Source: Ottelia alismoides (taxonomy: Eukaryota; Streptophyta; Magnoliopsida; Alismatales; Hydrocharitaceae). Taken from it: 64,000 nt of DNA. The stretch lies in contig JAZKJV010003126.1 in NCBI GenBank assembly GCA_037367405.1, positions 744,001 through 808,000 on the forward strand, read 5' to 3'. Each line of letters opens with the position of its first letter. Positions within the stretch are counted from its first letter, which is position 1. The notes below the pieces were generated by a model. It did no database searches and was not told where the DNA came from. It saw only the letters and a list, made by a program, of their open reading frames with translations. Below, piece after piece: positions 45,692 to 57,440 of the stretch. A program made the position numbers and the translations under genes.

Positions 45692-48600
45692 TGATGAATA
45701 TGCATTTCATCATCTTTATTCATTTATTTTTGCATAAAATCCTATATAAAACACATGTATATATTACTAAATCCATATTCTTACTAACCTACATCTGTAA
45801 GTAATATTGTGCATTTATTACTTTTTTAACCTAAATAAATAAATAAATAAGGAAAAATAAAGAAAATAAAGATTGTATATATACAATAGATACATGCTGA
45901 CCCGAACCTCGAGAGAAGGTCAAGACTTGACATGATCGACCAGGAATAAAGTAGGGGGAGATAGTGTCTTTAATTGGAAAGTCCAAAAAAAATGTAAATA
46001 CTTTTCATTTATTCTATATATTTGTATAAAACTTACACTATTTTATTTGTCCATAAATTGACCATAAATAAAATAATTTTCTTAACAGAAATTGTAAATA
46101 AAAATGTTTCCTAATAAATAAAATTACTTGTAAAATAAAATCATGTATAAAATAAAAGTAACCACACTGAGAAAAAGTCATAAAGTGATAATCTAAAGGC
46201 CAATTCCGATTACATGTGAACTTGAATTGACTCAAATCACTTCCATCATATTCTAAATTAAATTATCTTTAAAATGGTAGTAATTTCATAATTTTTGGAG
46301 TTATAGTTTGAAAGACGGTTTTTTGGGGTTGTTCTCACTATTTTACCATTTATTTATTGTATATATTTTATCCATATTTATTTTCATACATGATGTATTT
46401 GTAAATAATTATAACCATTTTTTAAAATAAAAATAAAATATTAAAACATAAAACAACATAATTTTCTTATTTAACTATGTGTATAATGTACCATGTGTAT
46501 ATATTATATGTATATAATTAATTTCCTTAAATAACCATCACTGAAAAATTAAATAATTAACATTTATTTTGTAAATTAATAAAGTGATGAAAATGGTTTT
46601 ATTTAGTTCATTATTTATGTAAATAATATACCATATGTATATAATTCAATTAATTCCCTAATTAACCACCATTAAGATGGATCTTTAAATTATTGACAAC
46701 TATTATTACAAAAATTATTTTAAGTTAAGTAATTTATTTAATTATTTCACCCACTAATCACTATCCTTTCTCTCCCTCCCCATTAATTCATTTTTTTTGA
46801 ATTTTTATCTTTTTCTATTTATTTGGCTCCTCCCTCATTTCTCCTTGATCGATCTTTTGGTGAGAGGATCCTAATCTCCAAGCGTATTCTTGTTGTAGAA
46901 AGGTGCCCAGCCTCCGAGCCATCCGGTGACAGTGAGGAGATCTTCGTCGAGGCCATTGCGGTGTTATTCCAATCCCAATTGGTTAGATCCGATCCATTTC
47001 CTATATTTTAATTAGGTAGTTTTAGGATTAATCTTGGTTTTCAATTTAGTTCTCAATTTTAGATTTTAATTCGTAATTGCCTATCATTATTCATCGTAAT
47101 TCAATTCGCCATCGATTGTCGATTTCACACCATTTTCCTAATTCCCATCGCTTCGCATTCTACATCTCACGATCTCTCACCTCTAGCCATGTACGGTGGT
47201 CGGAGACCCGGTTCCCGCCTGTCACAATCATCAGAACCGTCTCCATTCACCTAATCTGTGTTTAAATTTTTCTTTCATATCGAACCATCATGCTCAAGCC
47301 AGTCTTTTTATTTTATTGCAGGTACATGAATTTCAAAAAAATGAAAAAAGATTCATTTGCTATCAAAAAAACAAAAAAATAAAAAAATAATATTTTTTGG
47401 CCTCCGCCTGGAGCTCGACGCCGCAGGAGCTCCTCCTCCACCGTCTGTCAGATCCGTCTGCAGAAGCACCACCCTCCATTGCATGGGGGTGTGTGTCACT
47501 CTTAATCTCCAGCCACTAGATCTCCCTTCCACCACAGCACAGAGCTCCTATGCCTGGAGCTCGTCATCCTCCCTCGAGCACAACCACTGACCTCCCAACC
47601 CACTCATCGCCTGTCTCCTGCATGAAGGACTTCAACCGCAGCCACCCACGACGCCTCCATCATCACCGAGCGCCATTGTCGATTACCGGCATAAGAACCA
47701 TTGCAGCTTGAGCATTGAGCCCTCATCCACCATCGCCATCTCCTCCCCCACAAGAACCGTGCAACTCCGTCGATCGCTAGCCATCCGCAGAGCGAGACCC
47801 TTCACCGACGCCCGACCTCTTCCGTCGCTTGGAGTAAATGACGTATCCCTTGACCATGATCTGCCGACCACTAGACCATCTGCCCGCCACCCTTCCTTGG
47901 ATGAGAATGCAAGGGGTGACGTCCCCCTTTCCCCTTGTGGCTTTGAAATGCAGAATAGAGATTCTCAAACCCTAGAATAAAATAGTTGGGCAACTATCAA
48001 TGAAGCCCATGATATTTATTTATATTGCAAAATCACCCCCATCACAGCCTATCACTTGTAGGTACATTTTCGTTTGTATAGTGCAATTTTTCCCATGCTA
48101 TTTTATTTCATGTTGTTTATTTATACTCAAACATTGAATAATTAGATTTTAGTCATGTATTTCTAGACATTAAATTGCATTCTTTTATCACTGAAATAAT
48201 TATTATATGTATTCAATCGCCACAAATCAAGTTAAGCTTTTATTAAAAAATAAAAAAACATTGCAATTTTTACTATTTGTAATTAAAAATTCATACAAAA
48301 CAAATTTTATATAAAAAATTCTAAAAAATAGAATAGTTTTATTTTTGTTTATTTTATTTTCTGTGCAAATTGCACACATTAATTATTTTGAAAACCCAAA
48401 AAATTGCAAAAATATAAAAAACTTTAATAAAATAACAGAAATTTCTAAATATTATGATTCTACTTCTTATTTGTAGATAATTCATCATAGTTTTTAGGAA
48501 AAATAAATCAAGTAATTTTAGATTTATTTGATATTTTCAAAATGTAAAATACTCAAGCTTGTTCACTATTTAGCATTATTTTGAGTTTCTGATTTTATAA

Positions 48601-49124
48601 AATCTATAAAAACTTGAAAAATATTTGAAAAAACACCAAAGATATTATAAAAAGTATAAAACACAAAAACTATTTATTATGACTTTTTGATCATTTTTAA
48701 TATATTTGAAACAAAAAGTTGTGTTTCTTTATTGTATAAATTTGCTTTGAAAATTTAATTTTTTTTGAAAATTAAAAATTTACAAAGCTAAAAGCCAATA
48801 TAATATCAAAAAAATAAAAATATAAAAACAAAAAAACAAAATTGTAAAAAGATAAAACTTTCACAAAAACCAAGATAGTTGGCGTTTGAGTTCCCTCTTT
48901 CTTTTAAATTATTTTTCAATTATTAGAATAACCCTCAGGATTTGTAGCCTCCATGAGTTTGATCCTGTTGCTATACAGGTAAAATAAATAGCAAAATTCT
49001 CTTGGTACGTTTTTGTAATTAATTTAGGTTGAGAATCAAATAATTTTTTTGTTGAGGGATTCTTTAGATTGCAACGACATGACATTTATTTTCATAAATA
49101 AAAACGTGAAGATATCGTCGAACA
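45692..49124 (+). repeat. 3' LTR of element F
   Basis: This 3.43-kb LTR pairs with 19303-22815. It has the same order of AT-rich U3, GC-rich island (46850-47990) and AT-rich U5, and ends GTCGAACA. Frames 47357-47590 and 47708-47980 correspond to the single longer frame of the 5' LTR. The splice-like pair at 47016 and 47321 is kept. Confidence 0.88.
47016..47321 (+). other. Candidate leader intron in the F 3' LTR
   Basis: Donor-like ATTAG|GTAGTTTTAGG and acceptor-like TTTTATTGCAG|GTAC are at positions matching the pair in the 5' LTR. Confidence 0.4.
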
Positions 49125-49129
49125 CTACT
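49125..49129. repeat. Target site duplication CTACT, right copy (element F)
   Basis: Matches 19298-19302. Confidence 0.88.
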
Positions 49130-49990
49130 ATTGGCTAAGCAAGAAAAACCTCAAAAAGATCTGCAACGAATGTTCTCTGCTCAGAAATGAACAGCTCATC
49201 AGGATGTTCTGTGATCCCATCAACAAAGGTCATAGATATCTCAGCGATAATATTAGAAAGATGTCTCTCATCAGTGCATAGCTCATAAAAATCAGAAAGT
49301 GGCTCAGATATCTCAGCGAAAGGCATATCAACAATACTCTTAGAATGATGTGTCAACAGAATATCAGAACGTACCTCCACTTTATCAGATTGATCCTCAG
49401 AAATTAGCTCAAATTGCCCTTCAACAAAAAACTCAAAAGGATCAATAAGGTAACACATGTTGACTATGCTTTCCAGAAGGTCCTTCTGAGAAAGGAACTC
49501 CTAGGTATCTATGAAATCAATAAAAAGATTCGTCTCTCTGAACTCGGCAAGAAATCACAGTCCTCAAGATCTGGTGTTACTATCTATCTATCATCTGATG
49601 TTGTTGGTGGCGGTGATGGTCTAGGATCGGCGATCGACTCAATTTTCACCTTGTCACTCTAAGAGTGAAAGATGATCTCTTCAGTACCGTAATCAACTAT
49701 CGCTTCGACTATTCGAAGGAATGGTCGTCCTAGTATGATCGGGGTATGGAGTAATGGTTCAGATGTGTCCATATCCATGACAACAAAATCAATAGGGAAT
49801 ATCATTCCTTGCACCGTTATAATAACGTCCTCTAAAATGCCCCTCGGCCTCTTGATCGATCTATCGGCCTGAATCATCATCCTGTTCGATCTAATAGGTC
49901 TTAACCAAAACTCAATGAGTAGAGAGGATGGCATGAGTTTAATGGAGGATCTGCTATCCAGAAGAGTGCGATCAAATTATTGATAAAAAA
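49130..49990 (-). pseudogene. Element A protease and acidic linker, broken
   Basis: The protease frame (49659-49934 and just upstream) contains FDRTLLDSRSSIKLMPSSLL, with Asp-Ser-Arg in place of Asp-Ser-Gly. It continues through SIKRPRGILEDVIITVQGM and PIILGRPFLRIVEAIVDYG. The acidic linker follows, with a 107-residue frame at 49135-49458 rich in Glu, Asp and Ser, whose end meets the F insertion. Over this region A and D align closely (compare 59085-59920). Confidence 0.85.
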
Positions 49991-51387
49991 ATATGGCAAC
50001 AGATGTGAGATGCTCCCTTGGCTTTCTTTTTTGGGCGGGATGTTGATGATGGCATGCGTTGTGGCCATGGTCAAGATGTGCAATTCTTTCTTATTTTGTA
50101 TGTTCTACCTTTTCTGGTGCTTTTTAGTACATGCATCTTTCATTCCTTCTTTCACCACGGGCATGTACTCCATGGCCTTTAGGTGTAGCATTTCTAAAAA
50201 GAAGTTCCGTAAAATCTCAACTATTCCAGGATCAGATAGGGTTGTTTTTTGTTTTTGGATTTTCTTCTTTTACTCAAGGCAAAAGAAAATGGCACAGAAT
50301 TTGAGAAAACATTCAAATGCTCAATTCTCTTATTCAAAACAAAATCCTCATATACAGTAGGACAACCAGAATTAACCTGTATAGTGTTGTCCAAAACATG
50401 GGAAGGAAAAATAAAATCTAAAACAAGACGGGATGTTGTTGGTGATGAAGAAGAAGAATCCACGAGTGGTGTCTTCTCCCACGCTGACGGTGATCTGCAT
50501 CTAGATGTGAAGGTAAAGATGATGACGGTGAAGATGAAGATGGTCAAACTCCATTTTCAGGTGCTACTACACTAGGTCTTGGAAATGTTTGGAAGGTGAA
50601 GCTCTCTTAGAATATGTCTCTATCAATCCCAACAGCTGTGAAGGCGGCTGCAATCTCCTACTACTCCGAAGTTGAATGGCATCAGATAACCACGTAAAAT
50701 AAAGGGTTGTACCTGTCTTGGGTGTGGATGGATCATGATCTACCTGCTCCTTATGTCTGAAGTTGTTGAGATTGGCTTCGACATGTGCGAGGATCATTAT
50801 CTTTATGGTAGTCCGGTCATCAAGCCTATGAGTAAAAGATCATTCATATTCTTAATTAGCACTACCAACTGATTAAATGTTGGATTCACCAAAGGTACCT
50901 CAGGGTGCTTAACGACGGGATGTTACCGAGACTAGTAGTGAGGAGGCTGCTTGTATCCATACTGTTGGTAATGAAGAGGAGGGGGAAAATATGCATATTG
51001 TTGTTGATGGTAAGGCTGTTGAAAGTATGCAGATTGTATCTACTGTTGGCCATGTCTCCAGTTCTAGAAGTGATGTGGAGACTGATACTGAGGCTGGAAC
51101 TGCTAGTGTTGGTACTGCTACTGCCTGCCACCCTGAAACTGGTGGGTGGGTCTCTAACCTTGCTGGAAACCCAATTGGCCTTGCCCTGAAGGATGGGGTT
51201 GGTTGCACTCTCGGTCGAATCATATACCATACACCTTCTGAATTATAGGTGGAGAGGAAACAGTTGCTCATGAATGTGTGAGCCTTCTTGTTGGTACGTG
51301 ACAATCTGTCTGTGAATGTTGTGGAACCTGGAGAGGAGTTTGAACGTAATAAATGTGTTGAACTATGGATGGTCCATCGGTGCTCTA
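49991..51387 (-). pseudogene. Element A gag C-terminal spacer, broken
   Basis: Several overlapping minus-strand frames (for example 50221-50547, 50567-50797 and 50909-51304) correspond to the low-complexity region between gag and protease of D (57440-58990). Shared pieces include the TMATTHAIINIPPKKE-like motif near 50040-50080 and NSVPFSFALSK near 50260. No enzyme domain is seen. Plus-strand frames here are shadows. Confidence 0.65.
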
Positions 51388-52793
51388 CTAGGTGGAAGTG
51401 GAATAAGCATGCTCTCGTGTAGAAGTGTTGGATGTTGCACTCGCGCTCTGGTATGCGCTGATCGTACTCACAAGAAGCTCTAGATGCTTCATTATCTTAT
51501 CTGGCTTACCTACTTTCTTTGTCCTCTGTTCGATCACCTGGAGATTCTCAAGCTCCCTGGATCGTTTCTCAATTATATCTACTTTGGATAGGTGATTCCC
51601 AATGATGGTGAGATCATAACTGTCCACCCTATCCACTTCAAATGATGTTGTCATGTTGATAGCCTTGTGAGGTGCTGCAGTAGTAGACGAAGGTGTAGGA
51701 TATTTCTGGAATGCACGTGAAGAAGAAATAGATGTAGAACTCTCTTCCATCTCCTCAAAAATCTGACAGGGCATCCTCGTCCTTGTTAAAGTGACTACCC
51801 CAACAAGAGGCATCTACCAGCTTCTGATTCTCATGACATAAACCCCTAAAGAATTTTTGCACTACGCATGTCTTTAGATTATCGTGATGGGGGCGCTTCT
51901 TTGTTTAATCTTTAAATCTTTCCCACGCCTCATGAAAAGTCTCATGGGACATTTGGGAGAAGGTATCTATCAATGATTGCATTTGGTTGAGGCATCCAAC
52001 TGGGTAATATTTATTTAGAAAAACAGACCTCAAATTTTCCCATGTAGTGACAAATTTTCCTAAATGGTTTACCCAATAAAGGGCCTTGTCCATCAAGCTT
52101 AAAGGAAAATGACGCCATCTTCACTACCTCTAACGAGATTTTAGGGTAATGGATAGTGCTCCAGATGCGATTGAATTGTTGGAGGTGTATATAAGGTTCT
52201 TCATTAATGTGTCCATGGAATATGGGGAGCAATGGTAAAATAGTTGGCTTAAGCTCGAAATGCCCACGAATTGCAATAATTTGGATCCATATATTTGTAT
52301 GTCCTGCTCTTGGATTATAGGATTCTTTAAGTGAGAGCTTATGTACTAGTTCCACAGGCTCTTCTCCCCCACCTCCTCCTTGGTTTCTATACTCCTCTCT
52401 CCTATCTTGCCTCAGTTTGAGAATCATACATCTCAATGCACTTGAAAGTCAGCATGTTCTATTAACTGAGCCTGAATGGACCGAATGGAGACTAACATGG
52501 TAGTGTTGATCTCAGACTGTTCAGCCATGGAATCTTTTCCCCTAGTTGGCATCAAGTGCATTGTTTCGGTTTCTACAAATCTAAACTGCACTGGATTAGT
52601 CTTCAGGAATGATGGAGTCCCAAATGATTGTCCAAGATTATAGTCAATCATGAATAGTGGCTTATGGATGAGGTAAAAGGTGAAGTGGAGAAAGAGGAAT
52701 ACTCGAGATGTGAGTCTTCCCGAGTACAAGACGATCGATTTGGAGTGTGAAATGAGTTCCAAAGTCCGAACTAGAAATGATCCAAACAGACAT
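51388..52793 (-). pseudogene. Element A gag, broken
   Basis: The start is set at the ATG at 52791-52793. An N-terminal block ends with MAEQSEINTTMLVSIRSIQA. The core (52011-52436) has GHFELKPTILPLLPIFHGHI and the EEPYIHLQQFNRI motif. Next (51905-52096) come KALYWVNHLGKF and SQMSHETFHEAWERFKD, the diagnostic plant gag motif. The tail (51388-51813) has VDSYDLTIIGNHLSKVDIIE. Frameshifts separate these pieces. The protein would have been the capsid subunit. Confidence 0.85.
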
Positions 52794-54136
52794 CTTCGAT
52801 ATGAAGAGGCGAGATGCGAGAACACGAAAGTCAAACTAGAAGAGAATGTGTAGAAGGTATGAAGGGCGCAAACGGATCACTAATACTAATAATCACACAC
52901 GATACAAATAACCTATTCACCAACTCGACACAAGTGAAGACCATAAGAGTTCATTATTTTATCTTTTCAAGTTTATTTGGTGATAAATGCAATCTTTAAA
53001 AGAGTTAGTGAGTTGTTAAGTACATATATTTCCCTAAAGACTGGCCTGAATACCTATGACCAGTTTCATCTGCTTTCAGTCAGTATGGATGTGAGTACAG
53101 ACCATAAAAACGGCTACCCGTTACTTAAGGACGGAGCCTTACACATTATCCTTTAAACCTCCAGCTCTATTAAAGAAAAAATGGACCATTTGTTGCCTAC
53201 CTGCATTCCCTTACTGAGAAGTAGCTAATCATTTTTATAGAATCAGTACTCTAAATGAAAATCCTGGCTTGGCTCTGTCCTAGTGTTCGTCTCTCACTCA
53301 CTCTGCAAGTAAATTCAAACAATGAGGGGGTTTCTCTGCCCAAAACAATTGTGATAGTCCCAACATTTAATTTAAGGTTCGAGTTTTCTTTAGCAATCCT
53401 GATTTTACAAAGTTATCACTTTTTTAGGATTTTGTTCAATAAATTGCCTATCGAGTTTCCAATTTCCTTTTTAACTTATGTTTTTGAAAACAAGGAAGGA
53501 AGTCAGAAATGTCAATGTGTGACGAAATTCAATGATGCATGATGGAGTTTAAGAGAAGCATATCTTGTCACCATCACTCTACATGCAGGGTGATCCGTGC
53601 AGAATTTAAATACAGAAAATTGTGCAACCTAAATTATGCATGTGAACCGTCCTAGCAATAACTTCTATTAGGCAGCCAAGAACATGTTAATTTGAATAAC
53701 TCCAAATTACATTCTACTCTATAGGTGCATAAATTCTTGTTTAGGGCTTTTGACCTAATTAATTTACCTAACTCAAGAAAGTTAGTAAAAGCATAATGGC
53801 TCAAGCACATAAAACCACGTAAAACAAAGAAAAAGAAGGAGATGAAAACAAAACCGGTGAGGTCCCCCAAGTACACCGGCACTAGGCGAAACAGACCTCG
53901 CACACAAGGTATATAAGGTCCTTTTACAAAAGTTTGAATGAATAAAAGGCTAAAATATATCTTTGTTAAATGCTCCAAAGTATTGGTCTCCTTCAAGTCT
54001 TCTTCTCGTCCTCCTATGCTCTCCTACAGCTCGGTAAAGAATCAAGCCGCCTCCGCTTTGGTTGGGTGCGCCAGTGCTCCTAAGAATGTCTCCCTCGCTC
54101 GTCGCGCCCTCGCAAGAAAGAGGAAATACAAGAATG
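52794..54136 (-). other. 5' leader of element A
   Basis: The leader carries the block shared with B (about 52940-53330, with ACGGCTACCCGTTACTTAAG at 53115-53134). It also carries the block shared with D and F near 53640-53785 (minus-strand TTTATGCACCTATAGAGTAG). The hairpin CCTAGTG-CCGGTG-TACTTGG lies at 53867-53886 and is enclosed by GAGGTC/GACCTC at 53859-53864 and 53894-53899. The minus-strand frame 53652-53996 is not kept as protein in D. The leader stops abruptly at the junction with D. Confidence 0.65.
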
Positions 54137-54911
54137 TGTAAAAAATATAAAAAATCATATGCATAGAAAATATCAAAAAATCATAAAACATCTTTCTGGA
54201 AAAATAAAAATTTATATTTATGTGTGTATAGTTAATACATTTTTTATTTGATTTTAAATTTTAAAATCCAAAAACATCTGCATTTATTCCTATTTATTAT
54301 TTTACATGTTTTTGACTTATTTGAAAGATTTAAACATTCGAAAAAATTATAGAAAAATCTTAAAACAATCAGAAAAATATTAGAAACCTAAAAATAGTTT
54401 TCTTTGAATTTTCTGTTTATTTTTAATATATCCTAAAAATCTAAATAATTGCCTCTTCCTTTCTTTTGTATTTATATTATTTATTCTTATTTTATTATAT
54501 TCTCAAAAAAATAAAAAAATTATTTGTAAAATTAAAAATCATAAAAATATTATAAAAATAGAAAATCAAATAAAAATTTAAAATAAAATCCTCATGAAAT
54601 AGAAAAAAAAGTAAAAGTACAAAAATCAAGAGTAGTGTTCATAGAATTCCCTTTTTCTTTTCATTGATTTTTCATTGAATTGAATAACCCTCAGGATTTT
54701 TGTAGCCTCCCTAAGTTCGATAATGTACACTATACAGGAAAAAAAATAGCACTCATAGTTCTTGTGCTTACATTCTTTTTCTTACTTGTTGGATTGAGTT
54801 GTGAATAAAAAAATATAAATAATTTTTTTTACGCTTATTTAGATTGTGACGACCACAATTTACTTGTGAATAATTCCATTGATTTAAAACTCGAAAATTT
54901 AGCGATCAACA
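54137..54911 (+). repeat. U5 fragment of the D 5' LTR
   Basis: This 775-bp AT-rich stretch ends GATCAACA three bases before the primer site and has the U5 signature CCTCCCTAAGTTCGAT near 54705, so it is the end of an LTR. It lacks the U3 and GC-rich island seen in F and H. The missing part coincides with the junction to element A. Confidence 0.8.
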
Positions 54912-54914
54912 AAA

Positions 54915-54932
54915 TGGCACCGTTGCTGGGGA
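54915..54932 (+). other. Primer binding site of element D (Asp-tRNA type)
   Basis: TGGCACCGTTGCTGGGGA differs from TGGCGCCGTTGCCGGGGA, the complement of plant Asp-tRNA, by two transitions. It is the best preserved primer site of the window. Confidence 0.92.
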
Positions 54933-56228
54933 GGCACGACGAGAGTAGCTAGGTTTTTCTCTTGACATGTTATTACGGGTTGTAGATACATGTTTTTCTC
55001 TTCTAATTTTGTCTACATTTTTTCTTTTATTTCATTGTTTATATTGTTGCTACATTTTCTTTGTCTATATTTTAGTCATTTATTTCATTATTAATTTTGT
55101 CAATGTTTTTGTATATATTTTTATATTGTTTTGTCTCTCATATTTTCATAATTGTGGTTCGTACGTATTCTTGTGTTTACTCTTTCTCGTGAGGGCCCGA
55201 CGAGCGAGGGAGGCATTCTTAGGAGAATCGATAGACCCAAGTGAAGCGGAGGTGACTCGTTTATTCATCGAGTTGTGGGAGGGTGTAGGATGAGGAGTGG
55301 AATATTTGGGAGACGTGGATTTTTTAGGGCTTATTGCACGTATACTTTTTTATTTTATTTAGCAATATTATTCATTCATTGTTCTTGTAAAAAATAGTAA
55401 GTATTTATTTGTCATTTGCCTTTTTTTCTAAAAGGCCAATATATATCTTGTGTGTGCGGGGTCTGTTTCACCAAGTGTCGGTGCACTTGGGAGGACCTCA
55501 TCGATTTTGTTTTCATCACCTTGTTTATATTTGTTTTCTCGCGATTTTATGTGCTTGAGACCTTAGTGATAAGTTTTATTATCTTTCTTGAGCCAGGTAA
55601 TTAATTAGGTTCAAAGCACCTAAACAAGAATTTCTGCACGTATAGAGTAGAGCGTAGCATAGACATAGTGAAATTAATATGTTCTTGCCTTCTAATAGAA
55701 GTTATTGCTAGGACAGTTCTCGTGCATCATTTAGGTTAGTTTATTTTCAGTCTTTCATTTTATGTATGAATCACTTTGCATGAAAAGTGCTAGCGACAAG
55801 GTACGCATCCTCTATCTCCTTCATGCATCATTAATTTTCTCGTGCATCAAGTTTCCCGATTTCCTTCTCCATTTTCAATCACATAAGATCAAAAGGAATT
55901 GGAAAATTCATTAGATTGATTTATTTGGAAAAGCTAAAAAAAGTGTTAATAATTATTAAAATAGGTACTGATAAAGAAAACTCGACCCTAAAACTAAATG
56001 TACGGAGAAACCATCACTGGTTTGGGAAGAGTAACCCCCTCATTGTTTGCAAGTTCTTACCCCCATCACTGGTTTGGGAAGAGAAACCATCACTAGTTTA
56101 GTGAATCGGGGGTTGGTATCATGTTTGATTGTTAGTGTAAATATCCTTCCGCGTCCTTCATGACTTCTTTCTCATTTTCTTCTTATGTTGACGTTTGTAT
56201 TCTCGGATCTTTCCTTTTGATATAGAAG
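54933..56228 (+). other. 5' leader of element D
   Basis: The leader contains the perfect stem-loop CCAAGTG-TCGGTG-CACTTGG at 55471-55490 and the block TTTCTGCACGTATAGAGTAG near 55635. The self-complementary phrase AAACCATCACTGGTTT recurs in whole or part three times between about 56008 and 56100. Frames 54967-55293 and 55416-55604 are not conserved as protein in F or A and are not called genes. Confidence 0.65.
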
Positions 56229-57440
56229 ATGTCGGATTAGAGCATTTCTTGTTCAGACTTTGTGAACTCATTTCACACTTCGATTCGGTCGTCTTCTAAT
56301 CATGAAGACTCACCTCCTGAATATTCCTCTTTCTCCACTTCACCATTCACCTCATCGATTAATCCATTGTTCAAGATTGACTCTAATCTTGAACTATCAT
56401 TTGAGACTCCAAACCAGTGCCATGTACATTTGTAGAAAACGAAACATGCACTTGATGCCACCGAAAGTCAAATGTTCCATGGCTGAGCAGAGCGAGATAA
56501 ACAATACAATGTTAGCCTCCATAAAGGCCATTCAGGCATCGTTGGCTAAACAGGCTGACATCCATGAGCGCCAGAGATACATGATCTTTGAGCTGAGGAT
56601 TAACAGACAAAAGAGGAGAGAGGAGAATAGAAACCCTAGAGAAGGTGGGAATTGGGGAGGATAAGATCCACTTGTTGAGCTAGTGGCTAAGCATACCCTT
56701 AAGAATGCCTATAATCCAAGGGCAGGACAGACAAACACATGGATTAGGATCCCTTCTCTTCATGGATATTTTGAACTTAAGACCACAATTTTACCACTCA
56801 ACCCAATATTCCATGGAAACATCAATGAAGAACCATATGTACACCTCCAATAGTTTGATCGCATTTGTGGAACAATACATTACTCGAATATTACTTTAAT
56901 AGTAGTGAAGATGTCAGCCTTCTCATTCAGTCTCATGGACAAGGCATTATATTGACATAACCACTCGAGAAGGGTTGTCACAACTTGGGAAGAGTTGAGG
57001 TCTGCTTTCTTAAAAAAGTATTGTCCACTTGGACATCTCAATCAAATGCGATCTTTGATTGCCAACTTCTCCCAAATGTCCCATGATCTTATTCACGAGG
57101 TGTGGGAAAGATTCAAATACTTGACAGAGAAGTGCCTCCATCACGACATTCCAAAGATGATCCTTATGGAGAACGTCTTTGGGGGTTTGAGCATTGAGAA
57201 CTAGAAGCTGGTTGATGCCGCTTGTGGGGGATCCCACTTCAACAAGGACGAGGATGTCCTTTATGAGTTTTTTGAGGAGATGGTTGAGAGATCTACATCT
57301 CTTTCTTCTTCGCGTGCTTTTCAGAAGCATCTTGTACCTTCTCCTGCTATACCCCATAAGTCTGTCAATAAGACGACATCACATGATGTGGATAGAGTGG
57401 ACAGTTCAGATCTGACCATTATAGGCAATCACCTATTCAA
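56229..57440 (+). pseudogene. Element D gag, broken
   Basis: The ATG at 56229 is followed by TAG at codon 4. Further on are MAEQSEINNTMLASIKAIQA, GYFELKTTILPLNPIFHGNI and EEPYVHLQ followed by TAG where A and B have Gln. After that come a TGA at a Trp position near 56953, SQMSHDLIHEVWERFKYLTE and a C-terminal block VDSSDLTIIGNHLFKVDII. These match plant Athila gag. The sequence is close to A. Confidence 0.87.

Larger units (their letters stand above)
19303..49124 (+). mobile_element. Element F: pol-deficient Athila-like LTR element, hosting B and a MULE
   Basis: Two related LTRs of about 3.5 kb start TGATGAATA(A/T)GCATTTC and end with AACA. They flank an Asp-tRNA-like primer site, a 5' leader shared with A and D, the start of gag, a protease region, an acidic linker, a hairpin array and a purine tract. 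Without the nested element B (24621-40885) and the MULE, the internal region is only about 5 kb and has no RT, RNase H or integrase. F therefore looks non-autonomous, using enzymes supplied by relatives. The LTRs differ from each other more than those of G do, and its host A is the most eroded element, which fits the nesting order. Confidence 0.85.
49130..54136 (-). mobile_element. Element A, 5' part: linker, protease, gag and leader
   Basis: Reading right to left this holds the 5' leader, gag, spacer, protease and acidic linker of the same minus-strand element whose pol lies at 16337-19297. It ends at about 54136 inside the leader, roughly 230 bp short of where the primer site would be by comparison with D. 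The adjoining sequence is the truncated LTR of D. Confidence 0.87.

Noticed and set aside
54915..54932. Possible tRNA gene because of similarity to Asp-tRNA
   Set aside because: Only 18 bases complementary to the tRNA 3' end are present, next to an LTR. It is a primer site; the rest of a tRNA is missing.
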